A DNA stretch of 64,000 nt from Sphingobium nicotianae. Lineage in GTDB: Bacteria; Pseudomonadota; Alphaproteobacteria; Sphingomonadales; Sphingomonadaceae. Both the position numbers and the translations under genes were made by a program. Below, one piece after another: positions 1-8,526 of this stretch (its first letter is position 1; each line of letters opens with the position of its first letter). The notes below the pieces were generated by a model, which saw only the letters and a list, made by a program, of their open reading frames with translations, made no database searches and was not told the origin of the DNA. The DNA is taken from assembly GCF_018603885.1 (NCBI RefSeq), contig NZ_JAHGAW010000012.1, forward strand, positions 124,001-188,000. The letters run 5' to 3'.

Positions 1-142
1 CTGTGGGCGTTCATCCAGGCGCCAGCACAGACTGGCTGGAGGGCGGCTTGTCAACCCGCGTGCCGCAGCAACGTGACGAAATCATATTGCTGCCATGATA
101 TGCGCACATTCGCGCGCCAGAAGAGCGACTAGGACCATGGGT

Positions 143-1228
143 ATGAACGCGATCGACTCCGGCATGGATGCCCGCGCGGCCACACGCGAGAAGGCGGCGC
201 GCGCGCTCGCGACGATGCCCGACGATACCGTCATGCTGCGCGCCGCGGTCGATCTCACGCGCGATCTGGTGACGGCGCGGGCGGCGATCTACTGGCCGGA
301 TTTCCTGCTGTCGGCGGCGCTCGGCTATGGCGCGCTGGCGGTGACCATCCTCGCCGGCCAGGTCTGGCTGATGCTCGTGGCGGGGCTGGTCGCGTCGCTC
401 GCGCTCTATCGGGCCTCGCTGTTCATTCATGAGCTGACGCATATCCGTCAAGGCGCGCTTCCCGGTTTCCGCTTCACCTGGAATCTGCTGGTCGGCATTC
501 CCTTGCTGATGCCCTCCTTCCTCTACGAGGGCGTGCACACCCAGCATCATGCCAAGACGCGCTACGGAACGGTCGACGATCCGGAATATCTGCCGCTGGC
601 GCTGATGAAGCCCTGGTCGCTGCCGCTGTTCATCGTCGTGGCGCTGTTCCTGCCGGTCGGCTTGCTGCTGCGCTTCGGCATCCTGACGCCGCTCGGCTTG
701 ATCTTTCCGCCACTGCGCCGCTTCGTGGCCGAGCGTTATTCGGCGCTGGCGACCAATCCGGCCTATCGCCGCCGCGCGCCCGACAAGGACCTGGGCCGGA
801 TGTGGCGCTGGCAGGAGGCCGGGGCGAGCCTCTGGGCGATCGCGCTGCTGGCGAGCCCGCTCGCCTGGGGCTGGCGTCCGCTGGTCACCTGGGTGGCGGT
901 GCTGTCCATCGCCGCCGTGATCAACCAGTTGCGCACGCTCGTCGCCCATCTCTGGGAGAATGAGGGCGATCCGATGACCGTCACCGGCCAGTTTCTCGAT
1001 TCGGTCAATGTGCCGCCCCCCGGTCTGTTTCCTGCGCTCTGGGCGCCGGTGGGGCTGCGCTATCATGCGCTGCATCATTTGCTGCCCAGCATGCCCTATC
1101 ATTCGTTGGGCGAGGCGCACCGGCGCCTGGTCGCGCATCTTGATCGCGGCTCGACCTATGACGGCGCCAACCATCCCGGCATGCTTGTCCTGGTCGTGCG
1201 GATTGCGCGGAGCACGATGCGGGTGTGA
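143..1228 (+). CDS. Membrane fatty acid desaturase family protein
   Basis: Predicted membrane-bound di-iron desaturase or hydroxylase acting on acyl chains at the cytoplasmic membrane. Three histidine boxes are visible, HELTH (about residues 96-100), HTQHH (132-136) and HALHH (308-312), separated by hydrophobic stretches that fit four or more membrane helices; this spacing defines the fatty acid desaturase superfamily. Length of about 361 residues is normal. ATG 143 is preferred because AGGA at 131-134 lies 8 bases upstream; ATGs at 95 and 137 in the same frame are less well placed. It is convergent with lptG. Substrate and position of desaturation cannot be read from sequence; a carotenoid or sphingolipid hydroxylase of the same superfamily is a possible alternative. 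Confidence 0.85.
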   Translation: MNAIDSGMDARAATREKAARALATMPDDTVMLRAAVDLTRDLVTARAAIYWPDFLLSAALGYGALAVTILAGQVWLMLVAGLVASLALYRASLFIHELTHIRQGALPGFRFTWNLLVGIPLLMPSFLYEGVHTQHHAKTRYGTVDDPEYLPLALMKPWSLPLFIVVALFLPVGLLLRFGILTPLGLIFPPLRRFVAERYSALATNPAYRRRAPDKDLGRMWRWQEAGASLWAIALLASPLAWGWRPLVTWVAVLSIAAVINQLRTLVAHLWENEGDPMTVTGQFLDSVNVPPPGLFPALWAPVGLRYHALHHLLPSMPYHSLGEAHRRLVAHLDRGSTYDGANHPGMLVLVVRIARSTMRV

Positions 1229-1297
1229 CGTCATCCCCGCGAGCGCTGGGACCTGTGCGGAACTGCGCAGAGGCGGGAGACCCCAGCTTATGCCTGG

Positions 1298-2392
1298 TTA
1301 TTCTTCCGTTGTGATCAGCACCGCCTCGCCGACCAGCAGGAACAGCAGGAACGGGGCCCAGGCGGCGAGCATGGGCGGATAGACGCCGAGATTGCCCATC
1401 GACAGCGCGAAATTGTCCGCCACGAAGAAGGCGAAGCCGAGCGCCATGCCGATGACGGCGCGCACGAACAGCTTGCCCGAGCGGGCGATGCCGAAGGCAG
1501 CGACCGAGCCGAGCAGCGGCATCAGCAGGGCCGAGAGTGGCCCGGTGATCTTGTGCCACAGCGCTCCCTCGAGCGAGGCGACCGGCCGGCCCGACTCGTT
1601 CAGGGTTCGGATCGCATCCTTCAGCTCCGTGAAGGAGAGGCTGTCGGGGTCGACCGACGACAGGGTGAATTGATCCGGCCGGATGCCCTTGCCCACGGTG
1701 ATCGCCGCGACATCGCGGCTGGTGCCGAGCGTCACGTCGAAGATGCGGACCTTTTCCAGGCGCCAGTCCCTGCCGGTATAGTAACCGTTCTTGGCGGCGA
1801 TCACGGAAATGAGGCGGTCGCCGTGGCGATCGTAAATGTCGACATTCTGCAGACGCACCTGTCTGCCGGAGCCGGTGATGGTGCCGGCACGGATCAGATC
1901 CTCCCCGTCACGCACCCATACGTTGGATTTGACGCCTCGATCGTTCGGGATCGGCCCGAAACGGGCTTCCTCCCAGGCGGTCAGGGTCGCGGTCGCGCGG
2001 GCCGTGATGCGCTCGTTGAAGACATAGCTGATGATGGCGACGCCGAGCGCTGCGAGCATGAGCGGCGCCAGGATCTGGTGCGCGGAGAGCCCGCCGGACT
2101 TCATCGCCACGACTTCGCTGTTGGCATTGAGGGTGGCGAGCATGATCAAGGTGCCGAGCAGCACGGAGAAGGGCAGGAAGCGCGAGATGATCTGCGGCAT
2201 GCGCAGCGATACGTAGCGCCACAGTTCGCCGTCGCCATTGCCGGGATAGGCCAGCACGTTGCCGGCCTCGCTCAGCAGATCGAGCATCTGCAGGACCAGG
2301 ACGAGCATCGCCAGCATGGCAAGGCAGCGCAGCAGGAAGGTCTTGCCGAGATACCAGGCGATCGAACGCGACGGGAAGAAGTTGAGCAGCAT
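1298..2392 (-). CDS. lptG: LPS export ABC transporter permease LptG
   Basis: Inner-membrane permease of the LptB2FG complex that extracts lipopolysaccharide (or, in sphingomonads, glycosphingolipid-bearing outer-membrane components) and feeds it to the LptC-LptA bridge. The 364-residue protein has the YjgP/YjgQ layout: three N-terminal helices, a soluble periplasmic beta domain (about residues 130-250) and three C-terminal helices. It follows lptF by 3 bases on the same strand, so the two are co-transcribed. The N-terminal segment YLGKTFLLRCLAML and the motif NANSEVVAMKSGG are typical of the family. Assignment to G rather than F rests on gene order and the shorter length. A short interrupted inverted repeat (1245-1287) downstream may end transcription between it and the convergent desaturase. 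Confidence 0.92.
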   Translation of the reverse strand: MLLNFFPSRSIAWYLGKTFLLRCLAMLAMLVLVLQMLDLLSEAGNVLAYPGNGDGELWRYVSLRMPQIISRFLPFSVLLGTLIMLATLNANSEVVAMKSGGLSAHQILAPLMLAALGVAIISYVFNERITARATATLTAWEEARFGPIPNDRGVKSNVWVRDGEDLIRAGTITGSGRQVRLQNVDIYDRHGDRLISVIAAKNGYYTGRDWRLEKVRIFDVTLGTSRDVAAITVGKGIRPDQFTLSSVDPDSLSFTELKDAIRTLNESGRPVASLEGALWHKITGPLSALLMPLLGSVAAFGIARSGKLFVRAVIGMALGFAFFVADNFALSMGNLGVYPPMLAAWAPFLLFLLVGEAVLITTEE

Positions 2393-2395
2393 CGT

Positions 2396-3607
2396 CTAGG
2401 CTCTCGCGCGTCGCTGGCGCCGGTTGCCGAACCAGGTGAACAACGACTTGATGAGGTTCAGCAGCTTGGCGAATTGCCGTTCGAGCGCGCCGATTGGCTG
2501 GCCGCCTGGCACATAGGCGGTCTGATAATACATCCAGGCGATCAGGCCGGCGAAGATCAGGAACGGCCCCCACAGCGCCAGGAACGGATCGACCTTGCCG
2601 AGTTGGCCGACCGACTGCGCATATTGATTGACCTTATGATACAGCACGATGAACACGATCGAAAGGAAGACGCCGAGCGCCGAGGTCGATCGCTTGGGCG
2701 GAATGGCGAAGGCGACGGCCGCCAGCGGCAGCAGGAACATCATCGCCACCTCGACCACGCGGAAATTGAAATTGGCCCAGGCCTGCGCGCGGCCGATCGA
2801 CGAGGTCTTGCGGGAGATGCCGGCCTTGAACAATTCAGGCAGGCTCAATTCCACGTCGCCGTCGCCGCGCGTGCGGAACTGTTCCATCTTGGGCAGGTCG
2901 ATCGGCAGATCGTGTGACGAGAAGGAGAGGATGCGCGGCTCCTGGAAGTTGCGGGCGTTATGCACCAGCACACCGTCGGAGAGGCGCAGGATGATCGTGT
3001 CGGGATCGTCGGTGGCGAGGAACTGGCCGCGCGCCGCGGTCACTGCGAGCGACTGGCCGCTCTTGCTCTGCATCCGCGCGAAGATGCCCGAGAGCTTGCG
3101 GCCCTGATCGGCGCTCTGCTCGATGCGGATGGTGAACTCGCCGCCCAGATTGGTGAACTCGCCCACCTTGATCGAGGCGCCGAGCGCGCCCGAGCGCAGC
3201 TCGAACCGGAGCCGTTCGTAGGCATATTTGCTGTGCGGCTGGATGAAGCCGACGATCGCCAGATTGAGCACGGCCAGCACGAAGGCGAACATGTACGGCA
3301 CCTTGAGCAGCCTGGTGTAGCTGAGGCCGACGCCGCGCAAGATGTCGAGCTCGGACGACAAAGCGAGGCGGCGGAAGGCGAGGAGGATGCCGAGCATCAG
3401 GCCGATCGGAATGCCGAGGCCGAGATATTCGGGCAGCAGGTTGGCGAGCATGCGCCACACGACGCTCACCGGCCCGCCTTCGGTCGCCACGAAGACGAAC
3501 AGGCGCTGCATCCGGTCGAGCACGAGCAGCATCGCCGCGATCGCCAGGCTCGCGAGCAGGGGGACCGCGATGAGGCGCGCCATATAGCGATCCAGAGCGG
3601 TCAACAT
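2396..3607 (-). CDS. lptF: LPS export ABC transporter permease LptF
   Basis: Partner permease of LptG in the LptB2FG lipopolysaccharide exporter of the inner membrane. The 403 residues show six predicted membrane helices split three and three around a periplasmic jelly-roll domain (about residues 120-260). The conserved stretch LALSSELDILRGVGLSYTRL is the coupling-helix region that contacts the LptB ATPase. It sits just upstream of lptG with a 3-base gap, the standard arrangement. The C-terminus carries a basic tail (RRQRRARA) beyond the last helix, which is longer than in many homologues. No lptB or lptC is in the window, as usual for this locus. Confidence 0.92.
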   Translation of the reverse strand: MLTALDRYMARLIAVPLLASLAIAAMLLVLDRMQRLFVFVATEGGPVSVVWRMLANLLPEYLGLGIPIGLMLGILLAFRRLALSSELDILRGVGLSYTRLLKVPYMFAFVLAVLNLAIVGFIQPHSKYAYERLRFELRSGALGASIKVGEFTNLGGEFTIRIEQSADQGRKLSGIFARMQSKSGQSLAVTAARGQFLATDDPDTIILRLSDGVLVHNARNFQEPRILSFSSHDLPIDLPKMEQFRTRGDGDVELSLPELFKAGISRKTSSIGRAQAWANFNFRVVEVAMMFLLPLAAVAFAIPPKRSTSALGVFLSIVFIVLYHKVNQYAQSVGQLGKVDPFLALWGPFLIFAGLIAWMYYQTAYVPGGQPIGALERQFAKLLNLIKSLFTWFGNRRQRRARA

Positions 3608-3700
3608 GAAGATACTCGCGGCATGCTAGGGGCTACGTTCCGGCCGTAGGATGGTTGCGGCGCCCGGGCAACCTCTGAGTGTATTGGGCGGGCCAAACGG

Positions 3701-5731
3701 TCAGATCGCCGCCGGAGCCTGCTGCCCGTCGCGCGGCCCGTCATGCTGCATCGTCATCGCCTCTTCGATGGCGTGGGCGAGCTGGGCAACGGTGAAGGGC
3801 TTGCGCAGGATCGGGAAACCCGAGATCTTGGCGGCCATGCCTTTGTCGCCGGCAAAGCCGGTGACGAAGACGACCGGCAGGTTCGCCACGGCGGAGCCCA
3901 GTGCCTCGATCATTTCCGGGCCGGACATGTCGGGCATCAGCACGTCGGAGAGAATGAGCGCGATGTCGTCGTGCGAGGCCAGCAGATGCGCGGCCTTGAC
4001 CGGGTGATCGCAGGCGATGCCGCCATGGCCCAGCGCGGCGAGCGCCCCCAGGGTCGAGCGCAGCACGCGCGGATCATCCTCGACCACCAGGATGTTGAGC
4101 GACCGCTGCTCGCCCGCTGATGCCGGCTCGTCGCCGGCCGCCGCGCCTGCCGGCAGCGACGTGCCCTGGATGGTCGCGAAGCCCTGATCGCGGACCAGCC
4201 GGGGCATGACGAGGCGGATGCTGGTGCCTTCGCCCGGCGCGCTTTCTATGTCGATCGCCCCGCGGCACTGGCTGACGAAGCCGAAGATCTGGCTCATGCC
4301 GAGGCCGGTGCCTTTGCCGACTTCCTTGGTGGTGAAAAAAGGCTCGAACACCCGCTCCAGCACGTCCTTGCTCATGCCATGTCCGGTGTCGCGCACCACC
4401 AGGCTGACATGGTCGCCTGCCGCGCACTGGCCGATCTCATGCTCGGCCAGCGTGATGGTGCGGGTCGAGATGGTGAGCGTGCCGCGCCCGTCCATCGCGT
4501 CGCGGGCATTGATCGCCATGTTGACGAGCGCGCTTTCAAGCTGGGCGCGGTCGACCCAGATGGCCCAGTCATCTGCCTGAAGATCGAGCTCGATCTTGAC
4601 GCCGCTCCCGATCACCCGCCCGATGAGTTCCTCCATCCCGGCGAGCAGCGCGTCAATGTCGACCCGGTCGGGCAGCAGCGGCTCGGCGCGGGCGAAGGCG
4701 AGCAGCCGTTCGATCAGCGCGGCGGCATGATTGGCGCCCTCAATCGCGCCGTCGAGATGCGTGACCGCCTTGGCCGGATCCTTGACCAGCTGACGGCGCG
4801 CAACGTCGATGCCGCCGATCACAACAGCGAGCATATTGTTGAAATCATGCGCGATGCCGCCGGTCAACTTACCAAGCGCCTCCATTTTCTGGAGCTGGCG
4901 CAGGCTCTGCTCGGTCTGGATGCGTTCCTCCATCTCGCGCTGGAGCTTGGCATTGGCATCGCGCAACTGCTCCGTGCGCTGAAGCACGGCGATCTCGAGA
5001 TCATCGACACGCGCGGCCTCCGATGCGGCGAGGCGGCGCACGAAGACCCGCTCGTTGAGCGCGGCATTGGCGAACCAGAGCGCTCCGACCACCGCGACAA
5101 GCAGGCCGAGGCCGATCAGGCCATAGCTGTCATTGAGGCGATCGACCTGCGATTCCGACCGGTCGACCTGCACGTCGTGCCGTTCCCGCTCGATCTCGGC
5201 GAGCCGCGTGATCGCCTTGAAAGCATCGGCGATGGCCCGCACGGAGGGCTCCTTGCGCGTCGCTTCGAGCTGGCCGAGCGCGCCGAGCGCCTGATCATAG
5301 CGCACACGCAGGGCAATCTCGGTGAGCGTCGCGCCGCGCTCGGCCATGGCGGTGCGCAGGCGCGCGACGGCCGCGCCCTGCCGATCATTGGTGCGCGTGG
5401 TGCGTTCAAGCGCGATCAGCTCGCGCATCGCGGTCGTCCATGCCTCCTGGAACTGACGGCCAACTGCGGGATCGTGGCTGATCACATAGCGCGCCAGCAG
5501 CGTCTCGGCGCTGCCGATGTCGGCCTCGACGGTCTTGGCCTGCAGCATGACCTGATAGCTGTGCCGCTGCAGCGCGATGGCCCGATCACGCAGATCCGAG
5601 GCGTGGTCGGCGCGGTAGATGAGAATGCCGAGCGCGCTCGCGAAGATGATCGCGAGAGCGAACGGCACCAGCCGCCGCCAGAGCGGCAGTTCGTCGGTGT
5701 CGTCGTCCAGGCCTTCGGTATCCTCAGCCAT
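3701..5731 (-). CDS. Hybrid sensor histidine kinase with C-terminal receiver
   Basis: Membrane-bound sensor kinase of 676 residues. Order of domains: membrane helix (about 20-43), periplasmic helical sensor resembling CHASE3 (about 45-200), second helix (about 205-225), coiled coil, HisKA dimerisation domain with the phospho-acceptor box GGIAHDFNNMLA, HATPase domain with DTGHGMS and GTGLGMS ATP-lid motifs, and a receiver domain beginning NILVVEDDP with the phospho-acceptor Asp in LSDVLMPDMSG and the conserved Lys in LRKPF. The H-box HDFNN is typical of the HPK4 group of kinases whose receiver takes part in phosphorelay. No response regulator or phosphotransferase gene is adjacent, so its output is unknown. 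It lies downstream of spt by 81 bases and may be co-transcribed with it. The stimulus is not deducible. Confidence 0.9.
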   Translation of the reverse strand: MAEDTEGLDDDTDELPLWRRLVPFALAIIFASALGILIYRADHASDLRDRAIALQRHSYQVMLQAKTVEADIGSAETLLARYVISHDPAVGRQFQEAWTTAMRELIALERTTRTNDRQGAAVARLRTAMAERGATLTEIALRVRYDQALGALGQLEATRKEPSVRAIADAFKAITRLAEIERERHDVQVDRSESQVDRLNDSYGLIGLGLLVAVVGALWFANAALNERVFVRRLAASEAARVDDLEIAVLQRTEQLRDANAKLQREMEERIQTEQSLRQLQKMEALGKLTGGIAHDFNNMLAVVIGGIDVARRQLVKDPAKAVTHLDGAIEGANHAAALIERLLAFARAEPLLPDRVDIDALLAGMEELIGRVIGSGVKIELDLQADDWAIWVDRAQLESALVNMAINARDAMDGRGTLTISTRTITLAEHEIGQCAAGDHVSLVVRDTGHGMSKDVLERVFEPFFTTKEVGKGTGLGMSQIFGFVSQCRGAIDIESAPGEGTSIRLVMPRLVRDQGFATIQGTSLPAGAAAGDEPASAGEQRSLNILVVEDDPRVLRSTLGALAALGHGGIACDHPVKAAHLLASHDDIALILSDVLMPDMSGPEMIEALGSAVANLPVVFVTGFAGDKGMAAKISGFPILRKPFTVAQLAHAIEEAMTMQHDGPRDGQQAPAAI

Positions 5732-5812
5732 GATCGGAAGGGTCTAGACCATGGCTCGGACGGGGGGAATCCTTTTTGCTGACCCTTTGCACGAGCGGGG
5801 CCGACCCCCGTC

Positions 5813-7072
5813 TCAACCCGGGATTGCGCCCGTCTGACGCCCGGCCGCCGCGAAGATGTCGAGGATCTGGCCGACCTGCGCGCTCGAATGTTCGGCGCAG
5901 AGCGAGCAGCGCAGCAGATAGGTGCCGGCCGGGGTCGCCGGTGGGCGCGCCATGTTCACATAGAGGCCAAGCTCCAGCAGCGCCTGCCACATCATCACCG
6001 CCTGCGTCTGGTCGGTGAGGATGACGGCGATGATCGCGGATTGCGGCGTCTGGGTCCCCAGGGTGAAGCCGAGATCGATCAGCCCCTTGTGCAGCCGCCG
6101 GCTGTTCTCCCACAGATGCGCGCGCTTTTCGCTCGCGTGCATGAGCTTGCGGATCGAGGTGGCCGCGGTCGCGACCACGCTGGGCGGCAGCGAGGCGGTG
6201 AACACATAGGGCCGGCACATCAGGCGCAGAACTTCGAACTTGGGATGATCCGAGACACAGAAACCGCCGACCGTGCCGACCGACTTGGAGAAGGTGCCGA
6301 CGACGAAATCGATCTCCTTCTCGACGCCCTGCTCCTCATAGACGCCGCGGCCATTGGGGCCGAAGAAGCCCATGCCGTGCGCCTCGTCGACCAGGATCAT
6401 GCAATTGGGGTGCTTGCGCACGGCCGCAACCATCTCCGGCAGCGGGGCGACGTCGCCGAGCATCGAATAGACGCCTTCCAGCACGACCAGCTTCTGCGCC
6501 TCGGCCGGCAGGCGGCCCAGGCGCTTGTCGAGATCCTCGACGCTGTTGTGACGGAAGCGTACGATCTCGGCATTGCCGAGGAAGCAGCCGTCATAGATGG
6601 AGGCATGGCTGTCGGCATCGAGGACGACATAGTCGCCCTTGCCCGCCAGCGTCGAGATCATCCCGAGATTGGCCTGATAGCCGGTCGAGAAGACCATGGC
6701 ATGCTCGGTCCCGTAGAAGTCCTTGAGGGCGTCCTCGCATTCCCTGTGGCCCTGATAGGTGCCGTTGAGCACGCGCGAACCCGTCGTGCCGGAGCCATAT
6801 TCGTCGAGCGCCCTCTTGCCCGCCGCGACCACGTCCGGATCGAAGGTCATGCCCATATAATTGTAGGTGCCGAGCAGGATCGTCTCCTTGCCCTTGATCA
6901 CCGCCAACGTCGGCGACTTCACTTCGGTCATCACGATCGCGAAGGGATCGCGCACGCCGGTCGCCAGCAGCGCCTCGCGCTCGGCGATGATCGGATCGAA
7001 CTTGGAGAAGAGATCCGCCTGCGCTTCGGTGACCCGCATCGTCGCGGCCGTTCCTTCGATGACATCGCTCAT
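5813..7072 (-). CDS. spt: Serine palmitoyltransferase
   Basis: First committed enzyme of sphingolipid synthesis: a soluble, PLP-dependent enzyme that condenses L-serine with an acyl thioester to give 3-ketosphinganine. The 419-residue protein belongs to the alpha-oxoamine synthase family; the PLP-binding lysine is Lys263 in GTFSKSVG, the ring-stacking histidine is in SHASIYDG (His156), and the DEAHGMG motif (229-235) supplies the Asp and His that contact the cofactor. It aligns closely in length and motif positions to the well-studied Sphingomonas paucimobilis enzyme (420 residues). The gene follows an acyl carrier protein by 4 bases, as in sphingolipid producers in which a dedicated ACP supplies the acyl chain. 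KBL or BioF homologues share the fold but not this ACP context. Confidence 0.95.
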   Translation of the reverse strand: MSDVIEGTAATMRVTEAQADLFSKFDPIIAEREALLATGVRDPFAIVMTEVKSPTLAVIKGKETILLGTYNYMGMTFDPDVVAAGKRALDEYGSGTTGSRVLNGTYQGHRECEDALKDFYGTEHAMVFSTGYQANLGMISTLAGKGDYVVLDADSHASIYDGCFLGNAEIVRFRHNSVEDLDKRLGRLPAEAQKLVVLEGVYSMLGDVAPLPEMVAAVRKHPNCMILVDEAHGMGFFGPNGRGVYEEQGVEKEIDFVVGTFSKSVGTVGGFCVSDHPKFEVLRLMCRPYVFTASLPPSVVATAATSIRKLMHASEKRAHLWENSRRLHKGLIDLGFTLGTQTPQSAIIAVILTDQTQAVMMWQALLELGLYVNMARPPATPAGTYLLRCSLCAEHSSAQVGQILDIFAAAGRQTGAIPG

Positions 7073-7076
7073 AAGC

Positions 7077-7325
7077 TCAGCCCTCCCCCTTCAGCGTCAT
7101 CACGGCATCGACCAGCTGGCCGACCGTCTCGATCTCGGCCTGCATGTTCATGGTGATGATGATCTCGAACTCATCCTCGATCGCCGCGACGAAATCCATC
7201 ACCGTCAGGCTGTCCCATTCAAGATCGCCGGCGAAGGTGGTCGCATCGCTGAGCGCCACGCCCTTCTTGTTGAAGGGCTCGATCTGCGCGGCGACCTGCG
7301 CATAAACGTCCTGACGATCCGACAT
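7077..7325 (-). CDS. Acyl carrier protein dedicated to sphingolipid synthesis
   Basis: Small 82-residue acyl carrier protein carrying the 4'-phosphopantetheine attachment motif DSL (Ser39, in EWDSLTVMDF). The helix III region contains an unusual hydrophobic stretch EIIITMNM where housekeeping AcpP is acidic, which fits a specialised carrier. It is immediately upstream of spt (4-base gap) and probably delivers the acyl thioester used by serine palmitoyltransferase, as shown for the SPT-linked ACP (AcpR) of Caulobacter. ATG 7325 gives the normal length; the frame is open further upstream but that part has no ACP similarity. The gene is about 280 bases downstream of the reductase gene and likely has its own promoter. 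Confidence 0.9.
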   Translation of the reverse strand: MSDRQDVYAQVAAQIEPFNKKGVALSDATTFAGDLEWDSLTVMDFVAAIEDEFEIIITMNMQAEIETVGQLVDAVMTLKGEG

Positions 7326-7440
7326 GATTGCTCTTTCTGTGCTGGCCGTGCGGCTTTCCCGCCGAATGCCCCGTCCGGCCCGCCTATGGCAAGGGAATAA
7401 GGCGGCATTCGGGCATGAATGCGGACGAGATGAACGAAGG

Positions 7441-7472
7441 ATTATATCCGACATGCGTAATTTTCGATCCAA
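7441..7472 (-). promoter_or_regulatory. Candidate promoter for ACP-spt
   Basis: On the minus strand a perfect TATAAT hexamer lies at 7446-7441, about 115 bases upstream of the ACP start. A -35-like TTGGAT (7472-7467) is 20 bases away, which is longer than ideal, so the assignment rests mainly on the -10 element and on position in the gap between the reductase and ACP genes. Confidence 0.3.
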
Positions 7473-7602
7473 AGCGGCCTGGAATGACAAGGGTGCGCCC
7501 TACCGCTTCCTGTCCCGCTCAAACCCGACCGGCGCGCGCCGTCCCGCTCGCAACCGTTCACGTCCAAGACCTTGGCGATTCTCTGCGATGGACGACGATA
7601 GT

Positions 7603-8526
7603 CTACGGCTTGAGTAGTCCCTTCGCCCGATAGGCCTGCGCGGTCGTGGCCAGTCCTTCCTCGGTCGGGATCGCTGGTGCCCACAGCGAGGCGGGCGGGC
7701 GCAAGGCGGCGCGGGCGACCCAGTCGTCATGGCAGAAATAGGCGGCACGATCCGGAGTCAGGCGGGCCTTGTCGCCGCGCAGCAGCCGGTCGATGCGGGC
7801 GCCGAGGCGGACCAGGGGAGAGGGCATGGCGATGGTGCGGACGCGGGGCCGGCCCACGGCGCGGCCGATCGCGCGGGCGAACTCGGTGTGGCTCCAGCCG
7901 GTGTCGCGATTATCGTCTGCCTCGTAGATCATGCGCGAGGTTTCGTCCTCGCCGCGCCCGGCGAGCAGGACGAGCAAGTCGGCGAGATCGTCGACATGGA
8001 TGACCGAGAGGCGCCCGCCCGGTGGCAGCAGGACGAAGCCGCGCGCCGCCATCTGGAAGAGTTCGAGCAGTTCGGCGTCGCCGGGGCCGAAGATGGCGGG
8101 AGGGCGCACCATGGTCCAGTCGCGCGCGTTTTCCGTCACGTGCCGTTCGGCCTGCGCCTTCGACCAGCCATAGTCGGAGAGGTGCGGCTCGCGCGCGGCG
8201 AGGGATGAGACATGGACGAGGCGGGCGATGCCGGCCCGTCTCATGGCGGCGAGGAGCGCTGCCGTTCCGGTCGCGTTGCCGGCCTCGAAGCCGGCGCGGG
8301 TCGGCGCGTTGACGACGCCGGCGATGTGAATGACGGCATCGGTGCCATCGATCAGCCGGTCGAGCGCGTCATGATCGTCCAGCGATCCGGCGATCCACTC
8401 GATCCCCTCGCGCGGCGCCTGTGGCCGGCGCGTCAGGGCGCGCACCCGGTGTCCGGCCGCGAGCGCCGTGTCGAGTGTCGCCTTGCCGACGAACCCGGTG
8501 CCGCCGGTGATCGCGAAAAGGCTCAG
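7603..8526 (-). CDS. NAD(P)-dependent epimerase/reductase, likely 3-ketoceramide reductase (CerR-like)
   Basis: Short-chain dehydrogenase/epimerase (extended SDR) of about 307 residues. The Rossmann glycine motif ITGGTGFVG (residues 6-14) is present only if translation begins upstream of the first GTG (8445); no ATG, GTG or TTG exists there in frame, so CTG at 8526, giving (M)SLFAITGG, is the most reasonable start. That CTG overlaps the proB stop in a CTGA arrangement, like the common ATGA coupling. A SDR-type YGWSKAQAE motif supplies the catalytic Tyr and Lys. In Caulobacter a homologous epimerase-like gene next to spt and its ACP reduces ketoceramide; here the same three genes are neighbours, which supports that role. 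The start codon should be treated as provisional: a sequencing error upstream is the other explanation. Confidence 0.8.
   Translation of the reverse strand: MSLFAITGGTGFVGKATLDTALAAGHRVRALTRRPQAPREGIEWIAGSLDDHDALDRLIDGTDAVIHIAGVVNAPTRAGFEAGNATGTAALLAAMRRAGIARLVHVSSLAAREPHLSDYGWSKAQAERHVTENARDWTMVRPPAIFGPGDAELLELFQMAARGFVLLPPGGRLSVIHVDDLADLLVLLAGRGEDETSRMIYEADDNRDTGWSHTEFARAIGRAVGRPRVRTIAMPSPLVRLGARIDRLLRGDKARLTPDRAAYFCHDDWVARAALRPPASLWAPAIPTEEGLATTAQAYRAKGLLKP

Noticed and set aside
1..98. Open frame at the left edge ending TGA 96-98 (…STRVPQQRDEIILLP)
   Set aside because: Could be the tail of an upstream gene but is too short and has no recognised similarity.
11..1234. Long open frame on the minus strand opposite the desaturase gene
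   Set aside because: Gln/Arg/His-rich composition and full overlap with a gene having three histidine boxes; an antisense shadow of high-GC coding DNA.
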